Assembly (NCBI GenBank): GCA_965224735.1 | Contig: OZ245059.1 | Span: forward strand, 1,178,001-1,242,000 | Length of the DNA: 64,000 nucleotides | Reading direction: 5' to 3' | From: Robiginitomaculum_A sp036478535 | GTDB taxonomy: Bacteria; Pseudomonadota; Alphaproteobacteria; Caulobacterales; Maricaulaceae | In this document: positions 8,748 to 18,528 of the stretch, in pieces | Layout: each line of letters begins with the position of its first letter | Position numbering within the stretch: the stretch's first letter is position 1 | Notes under the pieces: model-generated | Told to the model about the DNA's origin: nothing | Seen by the model: only the letters and a program-made list of their open reading frames with translations | The model's database searches: none | Made by a program: the position numbers and the translations under genes

Positions 8748-10120
8748 TATTTACGGCGTACCACGGAACGCACATTGGCTTCAATAGAGTTTATGATGAT
8801 GCCAGCAATGTCTTTGCCCGTTGCTTTCTCTATCCCCATGAGACCAGGGGAAGAGTTCACCTCCAGGATTTTGGGGCCATTGTCAGAGCGTAAAAGATCA
8901 ACGCCCGCGACGTTCAGTTTTAAAATGCGGGCGGATTTTATGGCACTACGGCGTTCTTCTTTAGTGATTTTTACCGCCTTAGCAGAGCCGCCTTGGTGCA
9001 AGTTTGAGCGAAATTCACCCGCCTGTGCTATGCGCTTCATCGAGCCAATAACTTTGCCGTCAACCACAAAGCAGCGAATGTCTGTACCTGAGGCTTCTTT
9101 GATAAATTCTTGCACTAAGAAATGTGCATTCAGACCGCGAAATGCGTCGACCAAAGCTTGGCCTGCTTTTTTTGTTCCTGCCAAAACCACGCCTTTGCCT
9201 TGGGTAGAAGAGAGCAATTTGACTACAACTGGCGAGCCGCCAACCAGATCTAAAATACCATTGGTATCGCGCGATGTCATAGCAAAGGCGGTATTGGGCA
9301 TACCGATTTTATGCTGGGCTAAAAGTTGGTGCGCCAGAAGTTTATCGCGCGAAGCGCCAATAGCAGATGCGGCGTTGAGGCAATACACGCCCATCATTTC
9401 AAATTGGCGCACTACAGCCATGCCGTAAAATGTCATGCGAGTGCCAATGCGCGGAATAATTGCGTCAAAACGCGGCAGAGCTTTGCCGTCATAATGTACG
9501 GCAGGCGCATGGTCATTAATGGCCATATAGCAACGGCTGGTTTCGATACACTCGATAACATGCCCGCGCGTTTCGGCCGCCTTTATCAGAGCGCGATTGG
9601 AATAATTTCCTGGCTCTTGGGTCAAAATACCGATGCGCAAAGGTCGGCGCGTGACATTTTTTCTGGTGCGTTTTTTGTAAACCGAGAAAGAAAGCACGGG
9701 CTGTAAAAAGGAAACGGATGGGTTGATTTGTATATCCTCGCTAATGGCAGAACGCCCCAAAAGCATGCGGTAGCCCATGGTTTCTCGGTTGGTCAAAGAT
9801 ATTTGAATCGGCCATGTTTTCGCGCCTATACGGACAAAGGACTCGATTACATAGCGCAGTTCCTTGTCCCCGTTTGAGCTGGTAACAAGGCGGCGGTCTA
9901 TGACCTTGGCCGAGCAGACAACTTCGATATTGGGAGTGTCAGGATCAGGATGCATGATGAACCGCACTTGCGGGTTGCGCTCGGTGCCAAAAGGCTCAAC
10001 GGCGATTGCGTGCAAAGCTGATGTGCGCGCGCCCGTATCGATTTTGGCTTTAATGGCGCCAAGTCCAAGGTCGGGCAAGGCGACCCATTCGGCCCAACCA
10101 AGGGATATTGATTTTCTCAT
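8747..10120 (-). CDS. Retropepsin-like domain fused to RimK-type ATP-grasp ligase
   Basis: The protein joins two known partners. Residues 1-140 are a RimB/ATP-dependent zinc protease-type retropepsin-like domain, with the active-site motif AKIDTGARTSALHA (Asp28) and MLLGRSAI. From about residue 155 it is a RimK-type ATP-grasp ligase: LRIGILTQEPGNYSN, VVKLLSSTQGKGVVLAGT for the nucleotide loop, DIRCFVVDGKVIGSMKRIAQ, and ILEVNSSPGLMGIEKATG for metal binding. RimK adds glutamate to ribosomal protein S6, and RimB-like proteases trim such tails; this fusion is found in other proteobacteria. It is upstream of, and coupled to, the uracil-DNA glycosylase gene. It is divergent from ETF-QO across a 90-base spacer that must hold both promoters. 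Confidence 0.88.
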   Translation of the reverse strand: MRKSISLGWAEWVALPDLGLGAIKAKIDTGARTSALHAIAVEPFGTERNPQVRFIMHPDPDTPNIEVVCSAKVIDRRLVTSSNGDKELRYVIESFVRIGAKTWPIQISLTNRETMGYRMLLGRSAISEDIQINPSVSFLQPVLSFSVYKKRTRKNVTRRPLRIGILTQEPGNYSNRALIKAAETRGHVIECIETSRCYMAINDHAPAVHYDGKALPRFDAIIPRIGTRMTFYGMAVVRQFEMMGVYCLNAASAIGASRDKLLAHQLLAQHKIGMPNTAFAMTSRDTNGILDLVGGSPVVVKLLSSTQGKGVVLAGTKKAGQALVDAFRGLNAHFLVQEFIKEASGTDIRCFVVDGKVIGSMKRIAQAGEFRSNLHQGGSAKAVKITKEERRSAIKSARILKLNVAGVDLLRSDNGPKILEVNSSPGLMGIEKATGKDIAGIIINSIEANVRSVVRRK

Positions 10121-10209
10121 TGCTGCCTCTAACTGCTTTACCTATGGCTTTTGAAGGTTTAACATTGTAACTCATTCTGGCACAAACGCCAAAACAAAAT
10201 AGGAAAAAT

Positions 10210-11880
10210 ATGTCACAGCGTGAAAGCATGAAATATGATGTTGTTATTGTCGGCGGCGGCGTTGCGGGTTTGTCAGCCGCCATTCGCCTCAAGCAGCAAG
10301 CCGAGGAAAAAGGCTGTGAAATTAATGTTGCACTGCTTGAAAAAGGCTCTGAAATCGGCGCGCATATTTTATCGGGCGCTGTGGTGGACCCAATTGCCCT
10401 TAATGAACTTTTTCCTGATTGGAAACAGCGCGGCGCGCCTTTGAAAACGGCTGTGAGCAAAGATAGATTTTTCAAGCTAACAGGGACAAAAGCCAAACTC
10501 ATACCGAATTTTATCATGCCGCCTCTCATGAGAAATCATGGAAATTATATTGTCTCGCTTGGCAATGTTTGCCGCTGGCTGGCGGAGCAGGCTGAAAATA
10601 TAGGCGTTGAGATTTACCCTGGTTTCCCAGCATCCGAAGTGGTCTATAATGAAGACGGGTCTGTTAAAGGCGTCGCCACGGGCGATATGGGCGTTGATCA
10701 TAATGGTAAAGCCAAAGAGGGCGCTTATACACAAGGGATAGAACTGCACGGAAAATACACTTTGTTTTGCGAAGGTGCGCGCGGGTCTTTGACTAAAACT
10801 TTGCTGAAAAAATACAATTTGGAAGAGGGGAGCTGTCCGCAAAAATTTGGTATCGGGATAAAAGAATTATGGACAATCGATCCCAAAAACCATCAGCCAG
10901 GTCTTGTGCAACATACAACAGGATGGCCGCTTGATAATAAGACGGGCGGCGGCAGTTTTCTCTATCATATGCTCGATGGTGATACGCCTTATGTGGCCGT
11001 TGGATTTGTCGTGCATTTAAACTATAAAAACCCATATCTAAGTCCGTATCAAGAATTTCAGCGGTTTAAAATGCATCCTTTTATCAAAGGTGTTTTTGAG
11101 GGCGCAAAGCGAGTTTCTTATGGCGCGCGGGCGCTGACAGAAGGCGGGTTTCAGTCTGTGCCAAAACTGAGCTTCCCAGGCGGGGCGCTCGCAGGCTGCT
11201 GTGCAGGGTTTATGAATGTGCCACGTATTAAAGGATCGCATAACGCTATGAAGACGGGCATGATGGCCGCTGAAGCGGCGTTTTGCGCCCTGCAAAATGG
11301 CCGCGCAAATGATGAATTGAGTGAATACCAAACCGCGTATGAGAATAGTTTCGTTTATAAAGACCTTAAAAAAGTGCGCAATGTTAAATCGCTTTTAGGG
11401 AAATACGGCCTGACCATGGGGACAGTGCTCGGCGGGTTTGATATGTGGGTTAACACCCTGCTTGGCGGATTTTCATTTTTCGGCACTATGAAACACGCAA
11501 AAAATGATGCACAAAGTCTGGACGAAGCGAGTAAACACACGCCAATTCAATACCCAAAACCAGACGGGGTTATTAGTTTTGAGCGCTTAACAAACGTATC
11601 TTTTTCAGCCACTAATCATGAGGAAGATCAGCCTTGTCATCTGCATTTGGCAGATCCAACGATACCCATAAGGATTAACTTACCCAAATGGGCCGAGCCT
11701 GCTCAGCGCTATTGCCCAGCGGGGGTTTACGAAATTTTGGAAGAAGCAGGCGAGAAAAAATTTCAAATCAATGCGCAAAATTGTGTCCATTGTAAAACAT
11801 GTGATATAACAGACCCAAGTGAAAACATCACCTGGGTTTGCCCCGAAGGCGGTGGGGGCCCCAATTATCCAAATATGTAG
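10210..11880 (+). CDS. Electron transfer flavoprotein-ubiquinone oxidoreductase
   Basis: It passes electrons from reduced electron transfer flavoprotein (from fatty-acid and amino-acid dehydrogenases) to ubiquinone at the inner membrane. Seen: the FAD-binding motif VVIVGGGVAGLSAAIRL near the N-terminus, EIGAHILSGAVVDP, and FPGGALAGCCAGFMNVPRIKG. The C-terminal 4Fe-4S ligands lie in RYCPAGVYE, NCVHCKTCDI and WVCPEGGGGPNY. Length 556 residues is normal. ATG 10210 is preceded by AGGAAAAAT. It leads a same-strand run with the TPR lipoprotein 11 bases downstream, ispE and a glycosyltransferase. All catalytic segments appear intact. Confidence 0.95.
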   Translation: MSQRESMKYDVVIVGGGVAGLSAAIRLKQQAEEKGCEINVALLEKGSEIGAHILSGAVVDPIALNELFPDWKQRGAPLKTAVSKDRFFKLTGTKAKLIPNFIMPPLMRNHGNYIVSLGNVCRWLAEQAENIGVEIYPGFPASEVVYNEDGSVKGVATGDMGVDHNGKAKEGAYTQGIELHGKYTLFCEGARGSLTKTLLKKYNLEEGSCPQKFGIGIKELWTIDPKNHQPGLVQHTTGWPLDNKTGGGSFLYHMLDGDTPYVAVGFVVHLNYKNPYLSPYQEFQRFKMHPFIKGVFEGAKRVSYGARALTEGGFQSVPKLSFPGGALAGCCAGFMNVPRIKGSHNAMKTGMMAAEAAFCALQNGRANDELSEYQTAYENSFVYKDLKKVRNVKSLLGKYGLTMGTVLGGFDMWVNTLLGGFSFFGTMKHAKNDAQSLDEASKHTPIQYPKPDGVISFERLTNVSFSATNHEEDQPCHLHLADPTIPIRINLPKWAEPAQRYCPAGVYEILEEAGEKKFQINAQNCVHCKTCDITDPSENITWVCPEGGGGPNYPNM

Positions 11881-11891
11881 GTTATAAATAG

Positions 11892-13616
11892 ATGAATATG
11901 AAACACTTTTTTAGGCTGTGCGTCAGCGGCTTATGCTTAAGTGCGCTTAGCGCTTGCTCAACGCCCACGGGCCCAGTACTACGCTCTGGTAATGGCGCAA
12001 ATATATCGCCAAATGCGCGGCTTTATGGTGATTATCTCATTGGAAGTTATGCAGCTTTGATCGGCGATTCTAAAACCCGTAGCAAAAATTATGCGCGCGC
12101 ATTTGCACTTGAACCAAAAAATGATATGCTTGGTCACCGCGCGCTTATATCCTCCTTGCTTGCGGGCAATAACGCCCTTACGCGCACACTTGCAATCGAG
12201 CTTCTTAATATTGATGAAAATGATGGTTTTTCTCGCGCTATATTGGGCGTGAACAATTTGGCAAATGGTGATTATGATAAGGCAATCATTCGCCTAGCGC
12301 CGAGTGTTCAGGAAAATGGCTTTGAATATGTAATCGCACTTTTGCGCGGTTGGGCTCAAATGGGTAAAGGCGATAGCGAGGCAGCGCTCAAGGCTTTTTC
12401 CAGTTTTGAAAAATCGCCTTATTATAACGTCCTTGGGCAATTACAAACGGCGCAGGTTTATGCCCGTACTGGCGAGACTAAAAAGGCGAAAGAATATTTC
12501 GCCAAAGTCAATGGGGTGGGAATTTCTGTTATTGAAACCTTGCTTTTGGAAGCACGGTTTTTAGCTAAAAATGGCGAGAAAAAAGAAGCGCTTAAAATAC
12601 TCAATAGATTTGCGGATAAAAATGGCGGCGCGGTAACTGGGCCTGTGCGAGATTTAATTACGGCTATAGAGGCTGGCGGCGCGCTTGGAGCAGACCTCAC
12701 GCCTGCGCAAATGGCATCGCGGAGCCTAAGTGAGCCAGCATTTGAGTTTTACGCGCGGCAACATAGGTACCAAACGGCACAAGCGTTTTTGCGCATGGCG
12801 CTTGAGCTTGATCCTGACAACCATAAAGCGCTCTTGTTTTTGGGCACGGTTTTGGAAAGCGTTAAGGATATAGCTGGCGCACGCGCTGTGTTTGATCAAG
12901 TTCCCAAAACGTCTTCTTACTGGGAAACGGCCCAACTCTCTTCTATCAATATTTTAATGGCAGAGGGTAAAAATGACGAGGCGATTAAGATGTTGAAAAT
13001 TTTGCACAAACAGCATCCAAGCAAGACAACATTATCGTCACTTGGGCGGGCATATCTTATCCTCAAAGACTATGAAAATGCTCTGCCTTTTTATGAAAAA
13101 CTTATTGGACAAACCAGCGCAGAGGAGCTTTTGAAAAACCCCAATGCGCGCTATTTACGCGGGATTTGCCTGGAGCAACTTGGGCGCTGGGAAGACTCTG
13201 TTGCGGATTTTGAATTTGTTCTCAAGGTTGATCCTGACAATGCGGATGCTCTTAATTACCTTGGTTATACTTGGGTCGACAAGGGTGTGAATTTGACCAA
13301 AGCCATGAACATGATTCGCAAAGCGGTGGAGCTTAAACCTAAAAGCGGCGCGATTATTGACAGTCTTGGCTGGGCACACTTTAAGCTTGGACACTATGTG
13401 CATGCGAGAAAAGAACTTGAAATGGCGGCGAAGCGTTCGCCTGCAAGCGCAACAATTATTGATCATTTGGGCGATGTTTATTGGAAATTAGGCCGCACAG
13501 TGGAAGCTAAATATCAATGGGAGCGCGCTTTAACTTTGGATCCAACGGACACAGAGATAAAGCTAATCAAGGCTAAGATTAAAGGCGGGATTGGCGCCGC
13601 TAAAAAATTGAAATAA
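11892..13616 (+). CDS. Tetratricopeptide-repeat lipoprotein
   Basis: The signal peptide ends in the lipobox LSALSAC, so the mature protein is expected to be lipid-anchored, probably at the outer membrane. The body of 574 residues is built from helical tetratricopeptide-like repeats: RYLRGICLEQLGRWEDSVAD, DALNYLGYTWVDKGVNLTKA, IIDSLGWAHFKLGHYVHARK, IIDHLGDVYWKLGRTVEAKY. TPR lipoproteins of this type act as scaffolds in envelope assembly or polysaccharide export, but no partner is identified. It starts 11 bases after ETF-QO and ends directly against ispE (TAA then ATG). A start two codons later (11898) is also possible. Confidence 0.85.
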   Translation: MNMKHFFRLCVSGLCLSALSACSTPTGPVLRSGNGANISPNARLYGDYLIGSYAALIGDSKTRSKNYARAFALEPKNDMLGHRALISSLLAGNNALTRTLAIELLNIDENDGFSRAILGVNNLANGDYDKAIIRLAPSVQENGFEYVIALLRGWAQMGKGDSEAALKAFSSFEKSPYYNVLGQLQTAQVYARTGETKKAKEYFAKVNGVGISVIETLLLEARFLAKNGEKKEALKILNRFADKNGGAVTGPVRDLITAIEAGGALGADLTPAQMASRSLSEPAFEFYARQHRYQTAQAFLRMALELDPDNHKALLFLGTVLESVKDIAGARAVFDQVPKTSSYWETAQLSSINILMAEGKNDEAIKMLKILHKQHPSKTTLSSLGRAYLILKDYENALPFYEKLIGQTSAEELLKNPNARYLRGICLEQLGRWEDSVADFEFVLKVDPDNADALNYLGYTWVDKGVNLTKAMNMIRKAVELKPKSGAIIDSLGWAHFKLGHYVHARKELEMAAKRSPASATIIDHLGDVYWKLGRTVEAKYQWERALTLDPTDTEIKLIKAKIKGGIGAAKKLK

Positions 13617-14489
13617 ATGAACAGCTCTGCAAAAACATACACGCAGATAGCAAGAGCTAAAATCAATCTGACTTTGCATGTGGGGCCAGCGCAAAGAGAT
13701 GGGTATCATCCTTTGCACAGCCTTGTGGTTTTCGCGGATATCGGTGATGTGTTAAACCTCGTTGTATGTAAAAAACAAAAACAACCCAATTTAGAAATTT
13801 CTGGCCCTTTTGGATGTTGGCTAGGAAATGGACGCGATAATACGGTTATGCAAATTGCTATGGCTGTCAACGATATACATATTGGGAAACCAAATTTTCA
13901 CTTAATAAAAAACCTGCCTGTAGCGTCTGGAATGGGAGGTGGTACTTCTGATGCTGCCACAGCATGGAGAATGGTAACTAAACAATATCAATGTATTGAT
14001 ACCAGCGTTATTCAAAAGATGGGTGCAGATTTTACGGTTTGTTTGTTTCCTTTGACCGTCATTATGGAGGGGATTGGACATGAGCTAACTCCCCTTTCCA
14101 ACAAAAGACAAGTGGCCTCCATATTGGTAAATCCTGGAACGGTATTAAATACGGACGGGGTGTTTAAAGCTTTCGACGAAACTGGGTGCAGTACACAACC
14201 AAATGCTTCTTTGCGTGGTTCATTATTGGAAATGGCGAAAAATGGGCGGAATGATTTGCAAGATATTGCCATAAAAATGGAACCAATTATTCAAACTGTG
14301 TTGGATGGTATTACGGCACAAGATGGATGTGAGCTCGCGCGTATGTCGGGTTCGGGTGCGAGTTGTTTTGGCTTATTTAAGACTATGGATCAAGCGCGCT
14401 TTGCCGCCAAGACTATCAAGGCAAAATATCCAAATTGGTGGTGTGTGCCGACTTTACTTGGCGATAAAACCGAGGAGGCAAAACAGTGA
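13617..14489 (+). CDS. ispE: 4-diphosphocytidyl-2-C-methyl-D-erythritol kinase
   Basis: IspE is the ATP-dependent kinase of the MEP (non-mevalonate) isoprenoid pathway. Seen: the N-terminal ARAKINLTLHVGPAQRDGYHPL signature with the substrate-binding Lys and His, and the GHMP-kinase glycine loop LPVASGMGGGTSDAATAW. The C-terminal motif ARMSGSGASCFGLF is also present. Length 290 residues is normal. It begins immediately after the TPR gene stop and its TGA overlaps the next gene's GTG. The isoprenoid theme continues nearby with a polyprenyl diphosphate synthase on the opposite strand. Confidence 0.94.
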   Translation: MNSSAKTYTQIARAKINLTLHVGPAQRDGYHPLHSLVVFADIGDVLNLVVCKKQKQPNLEISGPFGCWLGNGRDNTVMQIAMAVNDIHIGKPNFHLIKNLPVASGMGGGTSDAATAWRMVTKQYQCIDTSVIQKMGADFTVCLFPLTVIMEGIGHELTPLSNKRQVASILVNPGTVLNTDGVFKAFDETGCSTQPNASLRGSLLEMAKNGRNDLQDIAIKMEPIIQTVLDGITAQDGCELARMSGSGASCFGLFKTMDQARFAAKTIKAKYPNWWCVPTLLGDKTEEAKQ

Positions 14490-15538
14490 ACTTTTCTAGC
14501 CCCCTCTCTATACTTTTACATCTTGCGGCGTTTTCGTTTTTTATATCGCTCGCTGTATCCGGGTTCATGATAAGCGCAGGATTTATCGATAATCCTGTAA
14601 GCCGCTCGGCTCATAAAGAAGCGACCCCCACGGGTGGCGGGGTCGGAATTGTTGCTGGTTCTGGCGCGGGACTGCTGGCGCTGTCAATGTTCTATCCGTA
14701 CTTTGGCAATCAAAGCCAGCTGGGTTTATTGGCAGCCCTTGTTTTTTTGGGCGCATCATTAGGGCTGATTGACGATATTATAATCGTTAATGCGAAATTG
14801 AAATTTGCCATTATAACTGGGCTTTCTTGCGCCGCCGTCTTAATTATTGGGGCACCGCTGTCTTTGCCTACGGCCCATACAAGCATTCCATTGCCCGCCT
14901 GGTTTGGGTTTTGCGGCGGAGTACTTTGGGTGTTTTGCATTGTGAATTGTGTGAATTTTATGGATGGTGCGAACGGTCAAATGGGCAAGTTTATGAGTAT
15001 AGCTTTTATTGGCATGGGCCTTGTTTCGCTCATGAGCAGCGCAATAACGTCTGCACTTTTAGCTTTTATTATGGCAGGTGCATTATTAGGGTTTTTGCCC
15101 TATAACTTAAAAACCAAAGCTTTAATATTTTCGGGTGATGTGGGGTCTTTAACAGTTGGATTTGTTTATAGTATTTGTGCTTTATTGCTGGCGGCTCATA
15201 AGCCTGATTTTTTATATGTAGGGCCGTTACTTGTTTTGCCCTTTATTACAGATGTCATCCTTACGCTTTTCGTGCGCTCCTGCGCTAAGAAAAACTTGTT
15301 TGAGGCTCATAAAGACCACATATATCAAAGGCTTATTCGCGCGGGCAGTTCTCATATTGAGGTGACTATGACATACAGTATTTCTGCCATACTGATGTGT
15401 GTGATTACGATAGCAGGTGTGCATTATGGTTTGATAAATTCAATATTTTTCTTTGGGGTTTGGGTGTGTGTTTTATCGATTATTTATGCGGTTTTGCACA
15501 AATGGCTAGCGAACGCGGTCGACGACGAAAGCGGCTAG
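14486..15538 (+). CDS. Glycosyltransferase family 4 (WecA/WbpL-like sugar-phosphate transferase)
   Basis: A polytopic inner-membrane enzyme that moves a sugar-1-phosphate from a UDP-sugar to undecaprenyl phosphate, starting a surface polysaccharide. Seen: HKEATPTGGGVGI at the N-terminus, the LGLIDDIIIVNAKLKF aspartates, NCVNFMDGANG, FSGDVGSLTVGF, and the HKDHIYQRLIRAG loop typical of this family, with about ten hydrophobic segments. It starts at GTG 14486 after GAGGAGG, overlapping the ispE stop by four bases. Its 3' end overlaps the convergent polyprenyl synthetase by 33 bases. The exact sugar is unknown. Confidence 0.88.
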   Translation: MNFSSPLSILLHLAAFSFFISLAVSGFMISAGFIDNPVSRSAHKEATPTGGGVGIVAGSGAGLLALSMFYPYFGNQSQLGLLAALVFLGASLGLIDDIIIVNAKLKFAIITGLSCAAVLIIGAPLSLPTAHTSIPLPAWFGFCGGVLWVFCIVNCVNFMDGANGQMGKFMSIAFIGMGLVSLMSSAITSALLAFIMAGALLGFLPYNLKTKALIFSGDVGSLTVGFVYSICALLLAAHKPDFLYVGPLLVLPFITDVILTLFVRSCAKKNLFEAHKDHIYQRLIRAGSSHIEVTMTYSISAILMCVITIAGVHYGLINSIFFFGVWVCVLSIIYAVLHKWLANAVDDESG

Positions 15539-16483
15539 ATCAACGAGTGCGTCTTTCCAAACGCTAGCGTCAAAAACACTAAGGGCAGCAATGGCTGTGT
15601 TACTATGAGCGCGGGCATTGTCCAGTGTCGTTTGCAGTGCATTGCACATTTCTAGGTAGTGTTTAGCTTGCGCCAGATCGCCGTTTTTTTGGTCATTATC
15701 GCGCATCACTCTTTGCCAAAATTTTTGCGCGTCCATATGGCCATTTTTCTTGGCTTGATTATAGGCGTGAATAACGGGTAAAGTCATTTTCCCTTCGCGA
15801 AAATCATCACCGACTGCTTTACCAAGCGCTGCTTCAAAACCGCCATAATCAAGAGCGTCATCAACAAGCTGAAAGGCTATACCCAGCTCTTGCCCGTAAG
15901 TTTTCATGGCTTGCCTTTGCGCATTGCTCGCCCCTGATATTACGGGGGAGACTTCTGCGGCGGCGGCGAAGAGCGCACCCGTTTTTGCGCCAATGACTTG
16001 CAGATAAGTTGCCATGCTTATGTCAACATCGCGCAGGGCAGCCAGCTGCTGTACTTCGCCTTCGGCAATAATGCTCGACGTCTCCGAGAGAATACCCAGT
16101 GCTTCTATAGAGCCAGTTTCTACCATCAAACTAAATGAGCGTGCGAACAGAAAATCTCCCACTAAGATCGAAGGCGCATTGCCCCAAATTAAATTGGCCG
16201 CTTTTTTGCCGCGTCTTTTGGCGGATAAATCTACTACGTCATCATGAAGCAAGGTTGCCAAGTGGATAAATTCGACCGCAGCAGCAAGTTTGTGATGGTT
16301 CTCACTGGCGCCGTCTTTGCTACATAAATGTGCGCTCGCAATCGTCAAAAGAGGCCGCAAACGTTTGCCGCCCGCGCCAACCAAATGCTCCGCCAAATCA
16401 GGGATCATGCTAACCGAACTTTGCAGGCGCGCGCGTATAATTTTATCCACGGCTTGCATGTCTTTGTCAGCGAGGGTCAACAA
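15506..16483 (-). CDS. Long-chain trans-polyprenyl diphosphate synthase
   Basis: It makes the polyprenyl diphosphate tail, probably for ubiquinone, from isopentenyl diphosphate. Both Asp-rich motifs are visible: LLHDDVVDLSAKRRG (first) and QLVDDALDYGG (second), with GGKRLRPLL for IPP binding. The start is unusual: the frame opens only ten codons upstream and has no ATG before residue 9. TTG at 16483 or 16480 is the most likely start, with AGGTGA about 15 bases upstream, and initiation at the later ATG would clip the conserved first helix. Its end overlaps the convergent glycosyltransferase gene by 33 bases. Confidence 0.88.
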   Translation of the reverse strand: MLTLADKDMQAVDKIIRARLQSSVSMIPDLAEHLVGAGGKRLRPLLTIASAHLCSKDGASENHHKLAAAVEFIHLATLLHDDVVDLSAKRRGKKAANLIWGNAPSILVGDFLFARSFSLMVETGSIEALGILSETSSIIAEGEVQQLAALRDVDISMATYLQVIGAKTGALFAAAAEVSPVISGASNAQRQAMKTYGQELGIAFQLVDDALDYGGFEAALGKAVGDDFREGKMTLPVIHAYNQAKKNGHMDAQKFWQRVMRDNDQKNGDLAQAKHYLEMCNALQTTLDNARAHSNTAIAALSVFDASVWKDALVDLAAFVVDRVR

Positions 16484-16625
16484 AGTTTGTATAGGTGTGG
16501 GTCACCTTTTTTTATTTTTTGTATGGCGTTCACATTTCTCTCGCTTTTGGCATAGCTTAAAGAGGCTTTCTCTTGGCGGCAAGCCAGTTTAGGTCTAAAA
16601 TAGCAGAAATAGTTAAGGTTATTTT

Positions 16626-16850
16626 ATGAAGGTCATTATCAAAACCAATAACCCTGTTACGCTTAGCTACGCCCGATCGGTTCTGAAAGACGTGGATATT
16701 GACAGCTTTATCATGGACACGCACCAAAGTATTTTGGTGGGCGCACTGGGTATAGTTTTACAGCGGATCATGGTTATTGATGAAGATTATGTGGAGGCAC
16801 GAAGAGTGCTTATAGATGCTGGCTTAAAAGGCGAATTATGGCGGCGTTAG
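16626..16850 (+). CDS. DUF2007 small protein
   Basis: A 74-residue protein matching the DUF2007 (putative signal-transducing) family. The pattern VIIKTNNPVTLSYARSVLKD, DSFIMDTHQSILVGALG and IMVIDEDYVEARRVLIDAG is typical, and the fold is related to PII-like small proteins. The function is not established. It overlaps the downstream methyltransferase by 13 bases, an arrangement common in alphaproteobacteria, and is divergent from the polyprenyl synthetase. Confidence 0.85.
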   Translation: MKVIIKTNNPVTLSYARSVLKDVDIDSFIMDTHQSILVGALGIVLQRIMVIDEDYVEARRVLIDAGLKGELWRR

Positions 16851-17569
16851 GAATTGACGTTCGCTATATGGGCGGGGCCGTTACAGCCCGGCAACCCAAG
16901 GATGGGTACCGCGCGGGCACGGACGCTATTTTGCTGGCACAAAGCCTGAACGCAAAACCTGGCACTAAATTCTTAGAACTTGGTAGTGGCAGCGGCGTTG
17001 TTATGCTAATCGCTGATTACCTTATGCCAGGCTGCTTTTTTATGGGGTTGGAGCGCAGTGCGGATATGCTGGCGCTCAGCCGAGAAAACGGCCAAAGGCA
17101 CGATAATATTGAGAGTATAGAAGGGAGCGTGCGTAAGATTCCTCATGCTTGGCATTTGCACTATGATCAGGTGTTCGCCAACCCGCCGTTTTTTGATGAC
17201 CCTAAGGCTATCTGTATGCCAGATTCCAAAGCGCCCTCATTCGTCAATAATTTGCTCACACTGGCGGATTGGATTGCGGCTATGCTGGTCACTTTAAAAC
17301 CGCGCGGCATTGGCACGATTATTCAGCGCGCGGACAGGCTTGAGCATATCTTGCATGCGCTTTATGGCAAAGCTGGGCGGATAAAAATCCTGCCTATTCA
17401 CTCCTATGAAAATGGCTCTGCCAAGCGCGTAATTGTGCAGTTTCGCAAGGGCGTTGCTTCTGAATCTATCTTGCTTGCGCCGCTGATTATGCATGTGGCT
17501 GGTAGCAAAGAACGCTATGCGCCCTTAGCCCGTGAAATTTTAACAGGGCAAACCCGCCTAAAACTATAA
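16838..17569 (+). CDS. SAM-dependent methyltransferase, TrmN6/YfiC-like
   Basis: It is a class I methyltransferase related to the tRNA1(Val) adenine-37 N6-methyltransferases. Seen: GAVTARQPKDGYRAGTDAILLAQ at the N-terminus, the SAM-binding loop FLELGSGSGVVML, and the amino-methyltransferase motif FANPPFFDDP, which is diagnostic for N6-adenine or N5-glutamine transfer. The C-terminus carries IKILPIHSYENGSAKRVIVQF. Length 243 residues is normal. It overlaps the DUF2007 gene by 13 bases, so translation is coupled. The tRNA substrate is inferred from the family. Confidence 0.85.
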   Translation: MAALGIDVRYMGGAVTARQPKDGYRAGTDAILLAQSLNAKPGTKFLELGSGSGVVMLIADYLMPGCFFMGLERSADMLALSRENGQRHDNIESIEGSVRKIPHAWHLHYDQVFANPPFFDDPKAICMPDSKAPSFVNNLLTLADWIAAMLVTLKPRGIGTIIQRADRLEHILHALYGKAGRIKILPIHSYENGSAKRVIVQFRKGVASESILLAPLIMHVAGSKERYAPLAREILTGQTRLKL

Positions 17570-17637
17570 AATCGGCTTGATTTTAGGGGGGGCACTCCAT
17601 AGTTTCGCCTCCATAGTTACCAGTTATAGAGAATCAT

Positions 17638-18528
17638 ATGGCGGCCAAACAGCCACTTTCATTTCAAGACCTTATCCTGACTTTGCAAGCCTATTGGGGC
17701 GAACATGGCTGCGCGATTTTGCAGCCCTATGATATGGAAGTGGGAGCAGGGACATTGCACCCCGCTACGGTGCTGCGATCTTTGGGGCCAAAACCTTGGA
17801 GGGCGGCTTATGTGCAGCCCTCGCGCCGCCCCGCTGATGGACGTTATGGGGAGAACCCAAACCGGCTCCAACATTATTACCAATTTCAGGTTATCCTAAA
17901 ACCTAATCCGCCAGACATTCAGGATTTATATCTGGGATCGCTCGCCGCCATTGGTATTGATATGGATCTGCATGACATTCGTTTCGTTGAGGACGATTGG
18001 GAAAACCCGACCGTGGGCGCTTGGGGCCTTGGCTGGGAAGTTTGGTGCGATGGTATGGAAGTGTCGCAATTTACATATTTTCAGCAAGTTGGCGGGCTTG
18101 ATGTTGAAATGGTTTCAGGCGAGCTAACATATGGCTTAGAGCGCCTGGCTATGTATGTGCAGGGCGTGGATAGCGTTTACGATTTGGCTTATAATAATGA
18201 TGGCCTAAAATACGGCGACGTGTTTCACCAAAATGAGGTTGAGCAATCAAAATTTAATTTTGAACATGCAGATGTAACGCGGCTTGAAGAGTGGTTTAAA
18301 GGCGCGCAGGCGCAGTGCGAAGCTTTGCTTAACCTTCCGGTGCCATTGCCGCTTCCTGCGTATGAGCATGCACTTAAGGCGGGGCATTGTTTCAACCTTC
18401 TTGATGCACGGGGCGTTATCTCGCCTACCGACCGCGCGCGCTATATCAAAACCGTGCGCGATCTCTCCAAAGGCTGCGCGCAGGCTTGGGTGAAGACGGA
18501 AGCCGCACGGGCAGAGGTATCTGCATGA
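17638..18528 (+). CDS. glyQ: Glycyl-tRNA synthetase alpha subunit
   Basis: GlyQ is the catalytic alpha subunit of the bacterial alpha2beta2 glycyl-tRNA synthetase. The whole family pattern is present: FQDLILTLQAYWGEHGCAIL, QPYDMEVGAGTLHPATVLRS, YVQPSRRPADGRYGENPNR, EDDWENPTVGAWGLGWEVW, MEVSQFTYFQQVGG, TYGLERLAMYVQG. Length 296 residues is normal. ATG 17638 starts the conserved N-terminus. Its TGA overlaps the ATG of a lipoprotein gene that separates it from glyS. Confidence 0.97.
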   Translation: MAAKQPLSFQDLILTLQAYWGEHGCAILQPYDMEVGAGTLHPATVLRSLGPKPWRAAYVQPSRRPADGRYGENPNRLQHYYQFQVILKPNPPDIQDLYLGSLAAIGIDMDLHDIRFVEDDWENPTVGAWGLGWEVWCDGMEVSQFTYFQQVGGLDVEMVSGELTYGLERLAMYVQGVDSVYDLAYNNDGLKYGDVFHQNEVEQSKFNFEHADVTRLEEWFKGAQAQCEALLNLPVPLPLPAYEHALKAGHCFNLLDARGVISPTDRARYIKTVRDLSKGCAQAWVKTEAARAEVSA